The notes below the pieces were generated by a model. It saw nothing but the letters and a program-made list of their open reading frames with translations. It was not told the DNA's origin and made no database searches. Positions 23,448-32,644 of a stretch of 50,165 nt of DNA are shown here, piece after piece (the first letter of the stretch is position 1; every line of letters begins with the position of its first letter). The translations under genes were made by a program, and so were the position numbers. The DNA comes from a virus. Location of the stretch: positions 1 through 50,165 of the IMG/VR virus record IMGVR_UViG_3300035665_000059. One strand, written 5' to 3'.

Positions 23448-25412
23448 TTATTTAATTGGGCAAGCTCCGGTGGAGCAGTCGTCTTGTACAATCTCATCAA
23501 AACTGTTGGCATTGTTGATATCAACTGGCAACAAGTTTTGGATGTACTCTTGATAGGTTTGTTCGTCTACTACTTCCTGTGGTAGGTAGAGATAGCCTAA
23601 ATCTTTTGCAGTCTTTGTAGGGTCACTACGAAATAAGAAGCTTACCCCTACATAGCAATCCCAGTTGTTTAATAGCCAGTTCTTAATACCCTCAACTTCG
23701 CTTGGATCATAGCTGATAGTTACCGACGTATTTTGCTGAGTCCAGCTGGTCTGAATCATCTTGTATCGTTCTAATTGATCAATAGCACTTTCCAAGTTGA
23801 CTTCCTTGCCATCTACCTTGTCAAATGGCACATCATCCCACTTGACTGGAAATGTGACGAGTACGCCACTAGGATCGGTGGGGTGGTTGATCACTTTGTA
23901 GTTAGCCGCGCGCAACTTGTCTACTACTGGATCGAACTTTGAGAACTGTACGTTGTTGAAGATGTACTTTCCAAGAGGCTTGTGTACTCCTTCTGTGGTA
24001 TCCATGATCTTGGATAGGGTTCCACTAGGTTTGATACAAGTAATGTTCTTTGGTCTTGGTAACCCGAGTTCATCGGCCATCCCAACTGCGGCAGCAGTTG
24101 CTGTACGCTTAAGATATTCATAGTCATAGCCTGTCATGTCAGGACGTTTTACAATGCCGGTCAGACCTACTCCACACAGGCGTAGGAAGTAGTTGTTCAA
24201 ATGCCAGCTCTCTTGTAAGATACCATCCTTTAGGTTTACACAAGTCTGGCGATAATTAGCGCGAGCAGCCAGTCTGATGGCTTCATGCATTCCTGCATTG
24301 TTGCCTTTAAACTTGCCAATGTCTGTTTCTGTCAAGTTGCAAAAGCTCTTGTTGCCTAATAGAATTTCTACACAAGGATTGCAACCAGCAAACCAAGGAG
24401 CACGACGAAGAGCTTCGACTGCATTGATAAAGCCCGGCTCGCTGCCGCCTGCGTCCAACATCAAGTCAAAGATTTGACTGATTTCTTCATATGTAGGCTT
24501 TTTGCGGAATACCAAGCTATTATTGCTCTGTTGGCGCTGACTGTTCCCATGCAGCCACCAATCTTTCTTGGCTAGGGCAAATTCTTTCCACTCGGGCTGG
24601 TCGTATTCAAAAAGAGCAATCTCAGCACTTCTACGACTAGAGAGTATAGTCCCAAGCCAATTAACAATGTCGAGAATATCCATCCGAGTAAGAAGGCTAT
24701 CGGCACGACCATTAAGAATACGGGCAATAGCACTATAAGCCACGCTAATCGCTTCGTCGCCACTACTAATCCATCCATAACCCTTTAGCCTTTCTCCTGC
24801 TGGGCGTAATTGACTAAAGTCCAACACCAAGGTTTCTGCCGGGTATTTACCTGCCAATAGTTTTCCAATACTCTTTGCCCAAGCTTCTGCACTATCACCA
24901 ACTTGAATTGTCCAAGTTTTTGTATCTTGGTCCCAGGTTTCCACATTGTGTTCATTTCCACCCTTTTCAGTTCGTGTGCTGCGAACAGTTTTGATGTTTT
25001 TGATGGGTTTTGAAAATCCATTCAGTGTGCCTACAACTGGCTTGAACCCAACACCGCAGCCTTGTAGCAGCAACCACAGTACGTCTACTACGTCGTATAC
25101 TGTTTCTACACAGGTAAAGCTACAATTGAATTGACTAGCTTCACGAGTCTTAGCAACGTCTGTACCACCCAACCACAACGTGCGGCCACTGGTCAACACC
25201 TTGCGATCCAACATCAACTGTTCTAGATCGTACAGTTCTGCATATTCTTGATCGTTTAGTTCGTCACCTTTTGCTCGAAGCCACAGCCATTCTTGGTGAT
25301 CAATCACTCGTGCAACTGTTTCTTGCCAGGTTTCAAAGTTCAATCCACTGTCGTCGGTAGGACGGTTATAGGTCCTTCGGGTTATTACTTGTGCTCTTGT
25401 ACTTGGTACCAT
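23448..25412 (-). CDS. nrdJ: Adenosylcobalamin-dependent ribonucleotide reductase (class II, monomeric)
   Basis: A 654-residue reductase that makes deoxynucleotides using coenzyme B12. Key residues align with the Lactobacillus-type triphosphate reductase. The active-site Cys-Glu pair is in GCNPCVE (C347, E349), and the disulfide pair is C97 (in FNCSFTC) and C358, 11 residues after C347 as in the model enzyme. The C-terminal shuttle pair is C646 and C651 in CSTGAC. It is shorter than the 739-residue model enzyme. A class II enzyme works with or without oxygen but needs B12, so the host probably imports or makes it. Substrate level (NTP or NDP) is inferred from the monomeric layout. Confidence 0.93.
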   Translation of the reverse strand: MVPSTRAQVITRRTYNRPTDDSGLNFETWQETVARVIDHQEWLWLRAKGDELNDQEYAELYDLEQLMLDRKVLTSGRTLWLGGTDVAKTREASQFNCSFTCVETVYDVVDVLWLLLQGCGVGFKPVVGTLNGFSKPIKNIKTVRSTRTEKGGNEHNVETWDQDTKTWTIQVGDSAEAWAKSIGKLLAGKYPAETLVLDFSQLRPAGERLKGYGWISSGDEAISVAYSAIARILNGRADSLLTRMDILDIVNWLGTILSSRRSAEIALFEYDQPEWKEFALAKKDWWLHGNSQRQQSNNSLVFRKKPTYEEISQIFDLMLDAGGSEPGFINAVEALRRAPWFAGCNPCVEILLGNKSFCNLTETDIGKFKGNNAGMHEAIRLAARANYRQTCVNLKDGILQESWHLNNYFLRLCGVGLTGIVKRPDMTGYDYEYLKRTATAAAVGMADELGLPRPKNITCIKPSGTLSKIMDTTEGVHKPLGKYIFNNVQFSKFDPVVDKLRAANYKVINHPTDPSGVLVTFPVKWDDVPFDKVDGKEVNLESAIDQLERYKMIQTSWTQQNTSVTISYDPSEVEGIKNWLLNNWDCYVGVSFLFRSDPTKTAKDLGYLYLPQEVVDEQTYQEYIQNLLPVDINNANSFDEIVQDDCSTGACPIK

Positions 25413-25420
25413 AATGTTCC

Positions 25421-25864
25421 TTAATTCTTTCCAGTACTGCCAAATCCGCCAGTACCGCGTTGTGTATCATTCCATTCTTCGTCTGACCAGTCACCCACAT
25501 CTGGTTTTACCAATAGGATAGGCACTATCACAAGCTGCACAATTCGATCGCCTTGGTAAATAACAGGGTTAAAATTCTGTCCTCCAGTATACATCAGACT
25601 GGCCATAATCTCTCCACGATAGTCCGAATCAATCACGCCTACCGAGTTTGTCATTACGATCCCGCTCTTGCTCAGAGAGCTGCGCGGAATCAACATGCCT
25701 ACATAGCCCTGTGGAATTTTTACACTTACTCCTGTACCTAGCAAAACTCTAATATTGAGAGGCATTTCGCAAGTGGATCTGGCCCGCAAGTCTAATCCAG
25801 CATCTGTGGGATTGGCTCTGGTGGGCATGCAATCCGGGTTCTGTAATTTAGTTTTCATAAACAT
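25421..25864 (-). CDS. dut: dUTP diphosphatase
   Basis: A trimeric-type dUTPase of 147 residues with all five motifs: DAGLDLRA (21-28), PRSSLS (60-65), GVIDSDYRGEI (76-86), GDRIVQLV (105-112) and RGTGGFGSTG (136-145). It hydrolyses dUTP to dUMP, which keeps uracil out of DNA and feeds the ThyX encoded at 44693. The start overlaps the end of the exonuclease by 17 bases; an ATG two codons later (25858) is equally possible. It lies between reductase and exonuclease in the same operon. Confidence 0.95.
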   Translation of the reverse strand: MFMKTKLQNPDCMPTRANPTDAGLDLRARSTCEMPLNIRVLLGTGVSVKIPQGYVGMLIPRSSLSKSGIVMTNSVGVIDSDYRGEIMASLMYTGGQNFNPVIYQGDRIVQLVIVPILLVKPDVGDWSDEEWNDTQRGTGGFGSTGKN

Positions 25865-26702
25865 TTTTTAGTGTTTGGTTAATGGTTTCACAATTCGTTG
25901 GACCCAGTGCTTCGTCACAAAACTCTAATAGGTCCATTAGTTTATAGTTCAACATCAAGTTGTCAGCACCAAACTCGTTAAGGTTTTGTACATATTTATA
26001 TCGACTAGCAATCGGCAAATTAGCAATGATATCCCAGGTACTGCCATACTGAGATACCAGAGTTTGCGCCTTTTTCGGACCAATTCCGGCCACACCAGGA
26101 ATGTTATCACCGGAATCGCCAGTAAGGCACTTGATACTAATGTGATCAGCAGGATTGTACTCATAGTGTTCGTTCCAATTCTCTAATGTAATTTCTTTGC
26201 GGGTGACGTAGCTGAACCGCATCACGTCTTCACACACCAACAGGTCCCAGTCCCGGTCTGACGAGATCAACACCACCTTGTTGATATCAAACTTTTTGCG
26301 GTGTTTGACAATATAGGCCCCAATGTCGTCAGCCTCACATTTGTCAAAACGAAATAGTGGATACTTTGATGAGTTCTTGTAGTGATCCATTACACGATTG
26401 AACTCTGTGAAAAATCTTTCAAACGCAAGCCGTTCTTCTGGGGTTTGTAGATCAAACTTGTCTTTGCGATTTTGTTTGTAGCCAGGATAGATACTCTTGC
26501 GATAGCTGCTACTGCCACTGTCGCAAGTCAAGATAACCTTGGCAGCTTTATAGCTTTTGCGAAGGCTGTCTACTGTTCTCACGTAACTGTCTAAGAAGTC
26601 AGTATCACCGCTATGCTTCCACCGAAAACCCAGGTTTAGACAGTCTACTATGATTGCCGTGTTGGGTTCCAGCTCTTGTACTTTGTTAAATTCAATACTC
26701 AT
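25848..26702 (-). CDS. 5'-3' exonuclease / flap endonuclease
   Basis: A 284-residue FEN-type nuclease related to T5 D15 and T4 RNase H. Metal ligands are visible: D20 (IIVDCLN), D61 (LTCDSG), the EADD cluster (123-126) and D149/D151 (SSDRDWD). A basic helical arch (SYRKSIYPGYKQNRKDK) and the H3TH motif GDSGDNIPGVAGIGPKKA are present. It would remove RNA primers and flaps during replication together with DNA polymerase and the ligase pair. It has its own promoter at 26726-26754. Confidence 0.93.
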   Translation of the reverse strand: MSIEFNKVQELEPNTAIIVDCLNLGFRWKHSGDTDFLDSYVRTVDSLRKSYKAAKVILTCDSGSSSYRKSIYPGYKQNRKDKFDLQTPEERLAFERFFTEFNRVMDHYKNSSKYPLFRFDKCEADDIGAYIVKHRKKFDINKVVLISSDRDWDLLVCEDVMRFSYVTRKEITLENWNEHYEYNPADHISIKCLTGDSGDNIPGVAGIGPKKAQTLVSQYGSTWDIIANLPIASRYKYVQNLNEFGADNLMLNYKLMDLLEFCDEALGPTNCETINQTLKNVYEN

Positions 26703-26725
26703 GTTGACTCTGTAGTTAATCTGTT

Positions 26726-26754
26726 ATTATACAGCATACGAGATGGTTATTCAA
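26726..26754 (-). promoter_or_regulatory. Promoter for exonuclease operon
   Basis: On the minus strand, TTGAAT (26749-26754) and TATAAT (26726-26731) have a 17-bp spacer. The upstream sequence AAATTTGTGTCTTG resembles the shared AATTTTG.CTTG box. It lies in the end of the resolvase-like gene and the gap before the exonuclease. Confidence 0.85.
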
Positions 26755-27203
26755 GACACAAATTTTGGTTTTTCTTGAACAATCCAGTCTTCTAGAATCG
26801 TTACATAGAACTCAAAACCGTTGCGACTGACATACAAGAATGGTACGTGTGTTTCTGGTAGGGCCTCAAAAGCACAAAACAACTTACTGCGATCGTGTTT
26901 AAAGATGAGCAAGGGCTCGCGGTTTACTTGATCGGCCTGTCGTTTACACTGAGTCCACCACTCAAACAGCTGTGGGTTCTTATCTGTTAAGACCTTACTA
27001 TTGAGGTGATCCTCTTTGTAGTGTTTGCACTCAACACACCACAGGTTCGTAACGCCTGGCACGTACAGATCGCCTTTTAAAAGATGCTTGGGATCAAGTG
27101 CCCCACTGCCTGGTGTGCGCTCCCATACCAAGCCTGTTAGTTGGCGTAATTTGTCTCGGATAACAGTTTCTGCTCTGCTGCCCTTATCTCTGCTGTCAAC
27201 CAT
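26751..27203 (-). CDS. Holliday-junction-resolvase-like nuclease
   Basis: A 150-residue protein with the PD-(D/E)xK layout of Hjc-type resolvases and related phage endonucleases: DKGSRAETVIRDKL with the N-terminal Glu (E11), then KGDLYVPG with the Asp, and WCVECKHYK with the E-x-K pair. A C-terminal segment (EPLLIFKHDRSKLFCAFE) matches the family's beta strand. It probably resolves branched DNA made during recombination-dependent replication. The neighbouring SbcCD pair and exonuclease support this. Exact substrate is not shown by sequence. Confidence 0.75.
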   Translation of the reverse strand: MVDSRDKGSRAETVIRDKLRQLTGLVWERTPGSGALDPKHLLKGDLYVPGVTNLWCVECKHYKEDHLNSKVLTDKNPQLFEWWTQCKRQADQVNREPLLIFKHDRSKLFCAFEALPETHVPFLYVSRNGFEFYVTILEDWIVQEKPKFVS

Positions 27204-28995
27204 TGTCTATCCTAGAAATGTTATTTTGTTTTATTACTGTAACCTTTTCTAGTAGAGGGTGTTGAAAGCCGTGACTTACTACAAAAGTATTTAGGTACTC
27301 CTCTTTGAGCAGTACTTCTACCAGCTTTTCTTTGCCTTCTAAGTCTAGGTTCTCAATGGTTTCGTCCAAGATTAACAGATTGATGCGAGTATTGCTCAAA
27401 CTCTGCATCAACTTGCGTATGCCCAACAATGCTGCTGCATTAACTCGGGCTCTTTCGCCGCCGCTCAGGGCTAGGATTTCAATGTCCTTGCCTTGATCTG
27501 TGATAACTACATTCAGTTTATCACTGCCTGCAATTCTGAAACCCAGCTGGAAACGACCACCACTTAATTCGCCCAAGTACTCGTTAGTGGTAGACTCTAA
27601 GTCCTTGACTAAGCATTCGATCTTGTAAGCCACTAGGCCTGTTGAACTAAAGGTTTTTACCAATACTTGTAGGGTAGACAATCTGGCACTGGCTTCTTCT
27701 AGTTCTCCTCTGTGTACAACTAGACTGGCTTCCATTTCTTCAAGTTGACTTAAAATAACGTCTACTTTTGCATTGTGAGCAATTGCTTTGCTGTTACTAT
27801 CCGTAATCTTTTTGATAGTGTCTTTGACTTGCTGTATAGAAGCCTCTGTAGACTTAATAGTCTGTTCCAGAGTTTTCTTATCTAATAGCTCGCTAGTAAT
27901 ATTGTGGTCATACAGAGCGTGGTATTCTTCGTAAAGCTCTTTGGTCTCGTTTAGCTTTTCCCACTCTTTGACCTCAAGCTCTAGGTTACGAATCAGTGCT
28001 TCAAGTTCTTGAACTCTGACACTAGCACTAGCCTTGGAAGATCTTTGCTCTTCTAATAGGTCATCTATTTTGTGTTTGTCAATGTCTTGTAGACAAGTAG
28101 GACAAACACTGCCCAGCTTACCCATCTTGGAAATAAAACTGTCACAATCTTTGACAGTTTTAGCAAGCTCAATCTTTTCACGAGTATACTCGGGTATTTG
28201 ACTACCAGGTTTTGCACCGACTGGTTGTAGTACTAAGCTTTCTAACAATTCTTTGTACTTGTTGTTTTGTACAATTGCTTTGTTTTTGGCTTCAATGTCT
28301 CTGAGGGTATCACGAACAGTCTGACAGACCTCTTCCAACTCTTTTGGTTGATCCGGTACTGGCTGCACTTCTTGCTTTGTCAAATCAGCAGCTCGGTACT
28401 TCTTTAGCCAGTCGTCGCAACTTGCTATCTTTGCATTTGCTGCTGTAACTGCTTTATCAACACCTGTAGCCAAGCCTTTAAACACATCTCCCAACTCTAC
28501 ATATTTTGTTAGGTTCAATAGGTCAATCAAAAACTTTTTACGATTGCCGTCTGTGGCAGTTAAGAACTCCAAACTGGCACTACTACTTTGATACACAATC
28601 TGACAAAATGTCTTGTGATCGTAGCCAATAAGCTCTTCGATGGTCTTGTAGGTAGCAGTAGAAGTATGACTGCTAATATCTTCGCCGTCGCATGTCAGTT
28701 TAACAGTTTGTGTGGCACCACGTACTGTTTTGATAACATAAGTACTGTCATCTTTGCCAAACTCTAGTTCAATAGAGTAGTTTTTGGCTTTTACATTGCG
28801 ATTTAAAATGTCAGCTTTCTTGATGCCTTTAGAGTTTTTGTTGTATAACACCTCTTCTAGGATCAGTGCAATACTACTCTTACCATGACCATTGCCACCA
28901 ACAATCTGAGTCAGTGGGGAACTGTCAAAGTTTATCTCGTTATTTTCACCATAACTGAAGGGATTGCTCCACTTCATCTTTTTGAGAACAATCAT
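27196..28995 (-). CDS. sbcC: SbcC/Rad50-like recombination nuclease subunit (T4 gp46 type)
   Basis: A 599-residue SMC-like ATPase. Walker A is VGGNGHGKSS (32-41). Coiled coils on both sides flank a zinc hook CPTC (298-301), and the ABC signature ALSGGERARVNAAALLG and Walker B INLLILDE lie near the C-terminus, followed by a D-loop (NLD). Works with the Mre11-type partner encoded at 29224 to process DNA ends. The start overlaps the stop of the glutaredoxin gene (ATGA), so the three genes are translationally linked. Confidence 0.93.
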   Translation of the reverse strand: MIVLKKMKWSNPFSYGENNEINFDSSPLTQIVGGNGHGKSSIALILEEVLYNKNSKGIKKADILNRNVKAKNYSIELEFGKDDSTYVIKTVRGATQTVKLTCDGEDISSHTSTATYKTIEELIGYDHKTFCQIVYQSSSASLEFLTATDGNRKKFLIDLLNLTKYVELGDVFKGLATGVDKAVTAANAKIASCDDWLKKYRAADLTKQEVQPVPDQPKELEEVCQTVRDTLRDIEAKNKAIVQNNKYKELLESLVLQPVGAKPGSQIPEYTREKIELAKTVKDCDSFISKMGKLGSVCPTCLQDIDKHKIDDLLEEQRSSKASASVRVQELEALIRNLELEVKEWEKLNETKELYEEYHALYDHNITSELLDKKTLEQTIKSTEASIQQVKDTIKKITDSNSKAIAHNAKVDVILSQLEEMEASLVVHRGELEEASARLSTLQVLVKTFSSTGLVAYKIECLVKDLESTTNEYLGELSGGRFQLGFRIAGSDKLNVVITDQGKDIEILALSGGERARVNAAALLGIRKLMQSLSNTRINLLILDETIENLDLEGKEKLVEVLLKEEYLNTFVVSHGFQHPLLEKVTVIKQNNISRIDNG

Positions 28996-29243
28996 TGACC
29001 TTCCTTGAAGTACTTGACTAGTTCATTAAATCCACCCACATAGTAGTTACCCACAAATATTTGTGGAACGCTACGAGCATCTGGCACCAATTCTAACAGG
29101 TGCTTTTTAGTCCATGGACCAGACGCATCTAGTTTTCTGACTTCTACTGTATAACCTTTTGATTTTAGCAAAGACACTGCATTGTTGCAAGCAAAACAAT
29201 TTTCTTGACTGTATACAATTGCATTAGTTAATTCTGTGTTCAT
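28992..29243 (-). CDS. grx: Glutaredoxin
   Basis: An 83-residue thioredoxin-fold protein with the active-site CFAC (18-21), a SVPQIFVG cis-Pro loop (around 59-66) and a GGF(N)EL end typical of glutaredoxins. It is sandwiched between the two SbcCD subunits, with overlaps on both sides, which is unusual. The most likely client is the class II ribonucleotide reductase encoded in the same strand block, whose C-terminal disulfide needs reduction. Client identity is inference. Confidence 0.92.
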   Translation of the reverse strand: MNTELTNAIVYSQENCFACNNAVSLLKSKGYTVEVRKLDASGPWTKKHLLELVPDARSVPQIFVGNYYVGGFNELVKYFKEGQ

Positions 29244-30186
29244 GGTTTTTTAATTCCTGCAATGCTTTTTGTATTGAGTCTTCATTTAAGTTCAATACAT
29301 AGCGTAAGTACTCGCACACTTCTTCACTCAGTGTTAGTTCTGGAGATAAAATAAGTGCTGTATCAGTTTCACGTTTGACAATCTTTTTGTCTATGAGGTG
29401 GCTGTCTTCTACACCACTCAATTCACTCATGTCGCCTTCTACCTCGTAGACAGTGTGGTGATAGTCTGTGGCAACCATGGCTTCGCCAGCCCTGACTGTT
29501 TTACGGATCAGTTGGGGAACTTCTAGTTTCTTCCAAACATGCTCCAAAGTATCAGAATCCACAACAATAACGCCGGTGTCGACAAGACCGCGATGAAAAC
29601 TAGTGGTAACGGGACTACCAGGGTAAAGAATATTACGCTGGCAATTGTCATAACTGTGAAGATCACCGGCGAGAACCAGACTCCAGCGGTCAAAGATTTC
29701 CAGAGGTACTTCGGGTTTAACATGTGGTGGTATCTCTCCTCTTACGTGGGTGCACAGTATACGATTGTGTAGGCTAACAAAAGTATTATCTGGATCTTTT
29801 TCCCACTCTTTGAGCTTGTTGTATGGTATAATATCTACTACTCCATTACTCCAGTAGTCGTCTACAACAGTCACCAATTCATTGATCTTGTTGGTAGCGC
29901 CTTTGAGATTGGTTAAAAAAGTAGTATTACGTTTGACTGCTTCGTGATTGCCGCTGTAGATGTATGTGGGAATGCTGCAACTGGCTACAAAATCAAAGTA
30001 GACTTCTAGTTCTTCCATGGACGGTAGTTTGTCAAATATGTCACCACCCACAATCATGGTATCACACTCTTTTTGAATCTCCCACAGCTGATCCATCAAG
30101 ACTTCATATCGATTGCGTGCCCATTCAACAGGGACATTTTTCTGGCCAAGCTTAATGTGAATATCTGCTATAAATAGTATCTTCAT
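29224..30186 (-). CDS. sbcD: SbcD/Mre11-like nuclease subunit (T4 gp47 type)
   Basis: A 320-residue metallophosphoesterase with the Mre11 signature blocks: ADIHIKLG (metal ligands D and H), VGGDIFDKLPS (Asp), YSGNHEA (Asn-His) and later THVRGEIPPH and LAGDLHSYDN. Partner of the SbcC-like ATPase. The pair makes 3' ends for recombination and probably degrades blocked ends. The end overlaps the glutaredoxin start. A terminator-like hairpin lies just upstream of its start, so it may depend on readthrough from the ssDNA-binding gene. Confidence 0.92.
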   Translation of the reverse strand: MKILFIADIHIKLGQKNVPVEWARNRYEVLMDQLWEIQKECDTMIVGGDIFDKLPSMEELEVYFDFVASCSIPTYIYSGNHEAVKRNTTFLTNLKGATNKINELVTVVDDYWSNGVVDIIPYNKLKEWEKDPDNTFVSLHNRILCTHVRGEIPPHVKPEVPLEIFDRWSLVLAGDLHSYDNCQRNILYPGSPVTTSFHRGLVDTGVIVVDSDTLEHVWKKLEVPQLIRKTVRAGEAMVATDYHHTVYEVEGDMSELSGVEDSHLIDKKIVKRETDTALILSPELTLSEEVCEYLRYVLNLNEDSIQKALQELKNHEHRIN

Positions 30187-30200
30187 AACACCTCAGTGAG

Positions 30201-30236
30201 AAAAGCCCCTAAGAGTTGTAGTTCTTAGGGGCTTTT
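30201..30236 (-). terminator. Terminator-like hairpin
   Basis: A strong stem (AGCCCCTAAGA-type, left arm 30204-30214, right arm about 30222-30232) has a short loop. It is followed on the minus strand by only four T, but on the plus strand by five T. It lies between the ssDNA-binding gene and the SbcD gene and probably gives partial termination of the abundant ssDNA-binding protein transcript. Confidence 0.75.
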
Positions 30237-30239
30237 TAA

Positions 30240-30878
30240 TTAACCTAGTTCTTTGATAGACTCTGGGTCTACACCGTCTTCACCATCACTAGCAGCGCCT
30301 GCTACAATCTTTTCGAGAGCGGCTTTTACTTCTTCTGGAGAAGGACGTGGGAACTTTGAATCAATGTTTTCCGCTCCTTCGGCCAAGGCCCTTTCATCTG
30401 GTGTCAGTGCACGAACCTTGCACTTCAACACACTTAAATTGTACTCTACATTGAATGGTAGAGGGCCGGTCTTGGTACGCTTGAATACAACATCCCAACC
30501 GCTGTCGTAGTCGGTTGGATCGCCCAAATCTTCTGCTGCATTGATGATTTGCTCAAACAGCTTCTTTTTCAGGTTTAGTGCCTTGACCTTGCCGTCTTTG
30601 GGATCGATGCAATTGATTGAGTACGCCCAGCTGCACTTCTTGTCAGAGAAGTAGCTCGGTACGTGGTCTACTTCCACATTTGTAAACTTTTCCTTTTCAC
30701 GATCAAAGGCCAAGCACTCGATAGGAATGTCTTTGTTGTTGGTACCCTTTAGCCAGTACACATATCGTGGTAGGACCCCGCCGATAAGACGAACAGTATT
30801 GTCACCGTCTTTGTACTCATAAGCCTCTACAGACTTCTTAACTGCCTTGCCTTTTGTTTCGCCAAATTTTAGAGCCAT
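30240..30878 (-). CDS. Single-stranded DNA-binding protein
   Basis: A 212-residue protein with the layout of phage ssDNA-binding proteins of the gp32 type: a basic start (LKFGETKGKAVKKSVEAYEY), an OB-like central region with aromatic residues (RYVYWLKGTNNKDIPIECLA and SYFSDKKCSWAYSINCIDPK), and an acidic C-terminal tail (AASDGEDGVDPESIKELG) for partner binding. It lies among helicase and recombination genes, as expected. It is shorter than T4 gp32 (301). A following hairpin may raise its dose relative to downstream genes. Confidence 0.85.
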   Translation of the reverse strand: MALKFGETKGKAVKKSVEAYEYKDGDNTVRLIGGVLPRYVYWLKGTNNKDIPIECLAFDREKEKFTNVEVDHVPSYFSDKKCSWAYSINCIDPKDGKVKALNLKKKLFEQIINAAEDLGDPTDYDSGWDVVFKRTKTGPLPFNVEYNLSVLKCKVRALTPDERALAEGAENIDSKFPRPSPEEVKAALEKIVAGAASDGEDGVDPESIKELG

Positions 30879-31263
30879 TGTAAATTTCCTCGTATTTGAA
30901 TTTGATTAGATTGGTTTCAATAATTAATAATGGATTGTTTTTTATTTTATCTATTAAAAGATCTGGAAAAAATGATCTGTCTAGTGTTATCACACCGTAT
31001 GTTTTATATAGGAACCAGTCACGACGTCCTGCCAATCGCACGTATTGCGTTCTATAACCAGGGTCAATGTTTTCTAGGTTCAATACTGGATCTGGATTCA
31101 GTAAGTAACTGGTGCCTTTTAACGATGTTTTACTAGGTTTATATTTAGATTTAGAGCTAGAGGGGATGCTGCCACGGTGATGATAGGTAAGCAGTGCTAA
31201 GAATTTATCGGGGTCACCTGCAGCTTCCCTCTCCAAGACCTCTAAGTTAAAAAATAAAGCCAT
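30838..31263 (-). CDS. Hypothetical protein (141 aa)
   Basis: A 141-residue basic protein of unknown function: ALFFNLEVLEREAAGDPDKF, LALLTYHHRGSIP, then GTSYLLNPDPVLN and an Arg/Tyr-rich centre (GYRTQYVRLAGRRDWFLYKT). It has a good ribosome site (AAGG) and its own promoter at 31284-31312. Its last 41 bases overlap the start of the ssDNA-binding gene, so the two are co-transcribed and probably co-regulated. It may be a replication accessory protein; no motif supports a specific role. Confidence 0.75.
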   Translation of the reverse strand: MALFFNLEVLEREAAGDPDKFLALLTYHHRGSIPSSSKSKYKPSKTSLKGTSYLLNPDPVLNLENIDPGYRTQYVRLAGRRDWFLYKTYGVITLDRSFFPDLLIDKIKNNPLLIIETNLIKFKYEEIYNGSKIWRNKRQGS

Positions 31264-31283
31264 TATCTGCCTTAAGAAATACT

Positions 31284-31312
31284 ATTATAGCATTTATGAT
31301 TTATTGTGGCAA
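31284..31312 (-). promoter_or_regulatory. Promoter for ssDNA-binding operon
   Basis: On the minus strand, TTGCCA (31307-31312) and TATAAT (31284-31289) are spaced 17 bp apart, and AATTTTGAC directly precedes the CTTGCCA. Member of the shared promoter family. Confidence 0.88.
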
Positions 31313-31330
31313 GTCAAAATTTATCTTGCC

Positions 31331-32644
31331 TTACAATCTTTCTACTGTCCAGCCCTTGTCCATGTAAAAACCCAATCGCAGTGCGGCTTGACGTTTTTCT
31401 GGTCCACTAGCAAATGCTATGTCTAGTACAATAGGATCTGGTTTGTTTGGGTGCAGTCTCATGACTCGCCCAATTATTTGTTCTAAGCTGATGGGATTGG
31501 AGGTAGGTACTGCCAATATAACACAACTCAGTCTGTTAATGGAGATTCCTTCTGAAAAGATTTGACGGCTTCCAGCAACACACATTTTTGTTTCGCTTTC
31601 GAGTTCTTCAATGATCTGTTTGCGTTGTTCGTATGTTGTGGAGCCTGTAACAAGCGCGCAAGTTTCTTTTCCAATCTTATTTCTCACTTTCTCCAAAAAC
31701 TCAGTTCGGTCAGCCACTATTAACACACTGTGTCCATGGCCTATCTGAATTGCTGCCATGGCTGCTACAAAGTTTTGATAGTCCTCACTGTAGAGTAGAT
31801 CGTTGATCTTTTCTACCCAGGTTCCATCATTTTTTAAGTGCAGTCCTGTGTTTATAATCTTTACCGTTGGGTTCAGTGTATGACTTTGTGGAGGTCTATA
31901 AATCTTGTCACCAAAGTAGTCACGAAACACAACGTGTTTGCCATCTGTACGTTCCATTGTACCACTTAAAGCAATACGATATCGGCTATACATACCGTCT
32001 ATCAATTGCCCAAAAGTTTCAGCGGGCACGTGGTGAGCTTCGTCTAGTATGATAGTACCAAACTCCTTACTCAATACTGCTATGTGCTTGATGACAGTTT
32101 GAATGTTGCCGATGACAATAAAGTGGTCTTCAATATCAAAGTCACCACTGCCAATGATTCCAGGCGTCAAGCCGTAAAGACTTTGTACTTCGCCTATCCA
32201 CTGATCACGCAAAAAGGTATTGTGAGTAATTACCAGCGTTTTTTGACCAAACTTGCGAGCCAAGTGTAGGGCAGTAAATGTTTTACCCCAACCCACTAGT
32301 GCGTTTATGAAACAGGTATCCTCGACTTGATCGTACACTGGTTGTTGACTGTCTCGTAGCTGAAACCGTGGATTTGGGAAGGGTACTTCGTGAGTGACCC
32401 TTTTATCTACGATTTCATACTCTGGTGGTATCAGGTCCCATCGACCCTGAGGAATACTCACTATGTCTCGTGGCAAGATCTTGTAGTTTTTGATAGTTTC
32501 AATCTTCTTGGTTTTGCCCTTTTGACCGGCTCTGGTTTCGATCCGGTATGTAAGGCTATCTATCAACTGCTTTAGGTGTTCGTGGTTTTTCGGTTTTAAG
32601 TATATTCGATTGCTAACAATTGCTTTTGGTTTTTCTGCTGTCAT
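31331..32644 (-). CDS. UvsW-type DNA/RNA helicase (superfamily 2)
   Basis: A 437-residue SF2 helicase: Walker A VGWGKTF (117-123), motif Ia VITHNTFLRDQW (138-149), DEAHH (201-205), SGTM (motif III) and C-terminal motifs ending in QIIGRVMRLHP (VI). An N-terminal ~95-residue domain precedes the motor, as in T4 UvsW and XPB-like helicases. It probably rewinds or migrates branches at forks and R-loops. The start overlaps the next upstream gene by four bases (ATGA). Confidence 0.88.
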   Translation of the reverse strand: MTAEKPKAIVSNRIYLKPKNHEHLKQLIDSLTYRIETRAGQKGKTKKIETIKNYKILPRDIVSIPQGRWDLIPPEYEIVDKRVTHEVPFPNPRFQLRDSQQPVYDQVEDTCFINALVGWGKTFTALHLARKFGQKTLVITHNTFLRDQWIGEVQSLYGLTPGIIGSGDFDIEDHFIVIGNIQTVIKHIAVLSKEFGTIILDEAHHVPAETFGQLIDGMYSRYRIALSGTMERTDGKHVVFRDYFGDKIYRPPQSHTLNPTVKIINTGLHLKNDGTWVEKINDLLYSEDYQNFVAAMAAIQIGHGHSVLIVADRTEFLEKVRNKIGKETCALVTGSTTYEQRKQIIEELESETKMCVAGSRQIFSEGISINRLSCVILAVPTSNPISLEQIIGRVMRLHPNKPDPIVLDIAFASGPEKRQAALRLGFYMDKGWTVERL

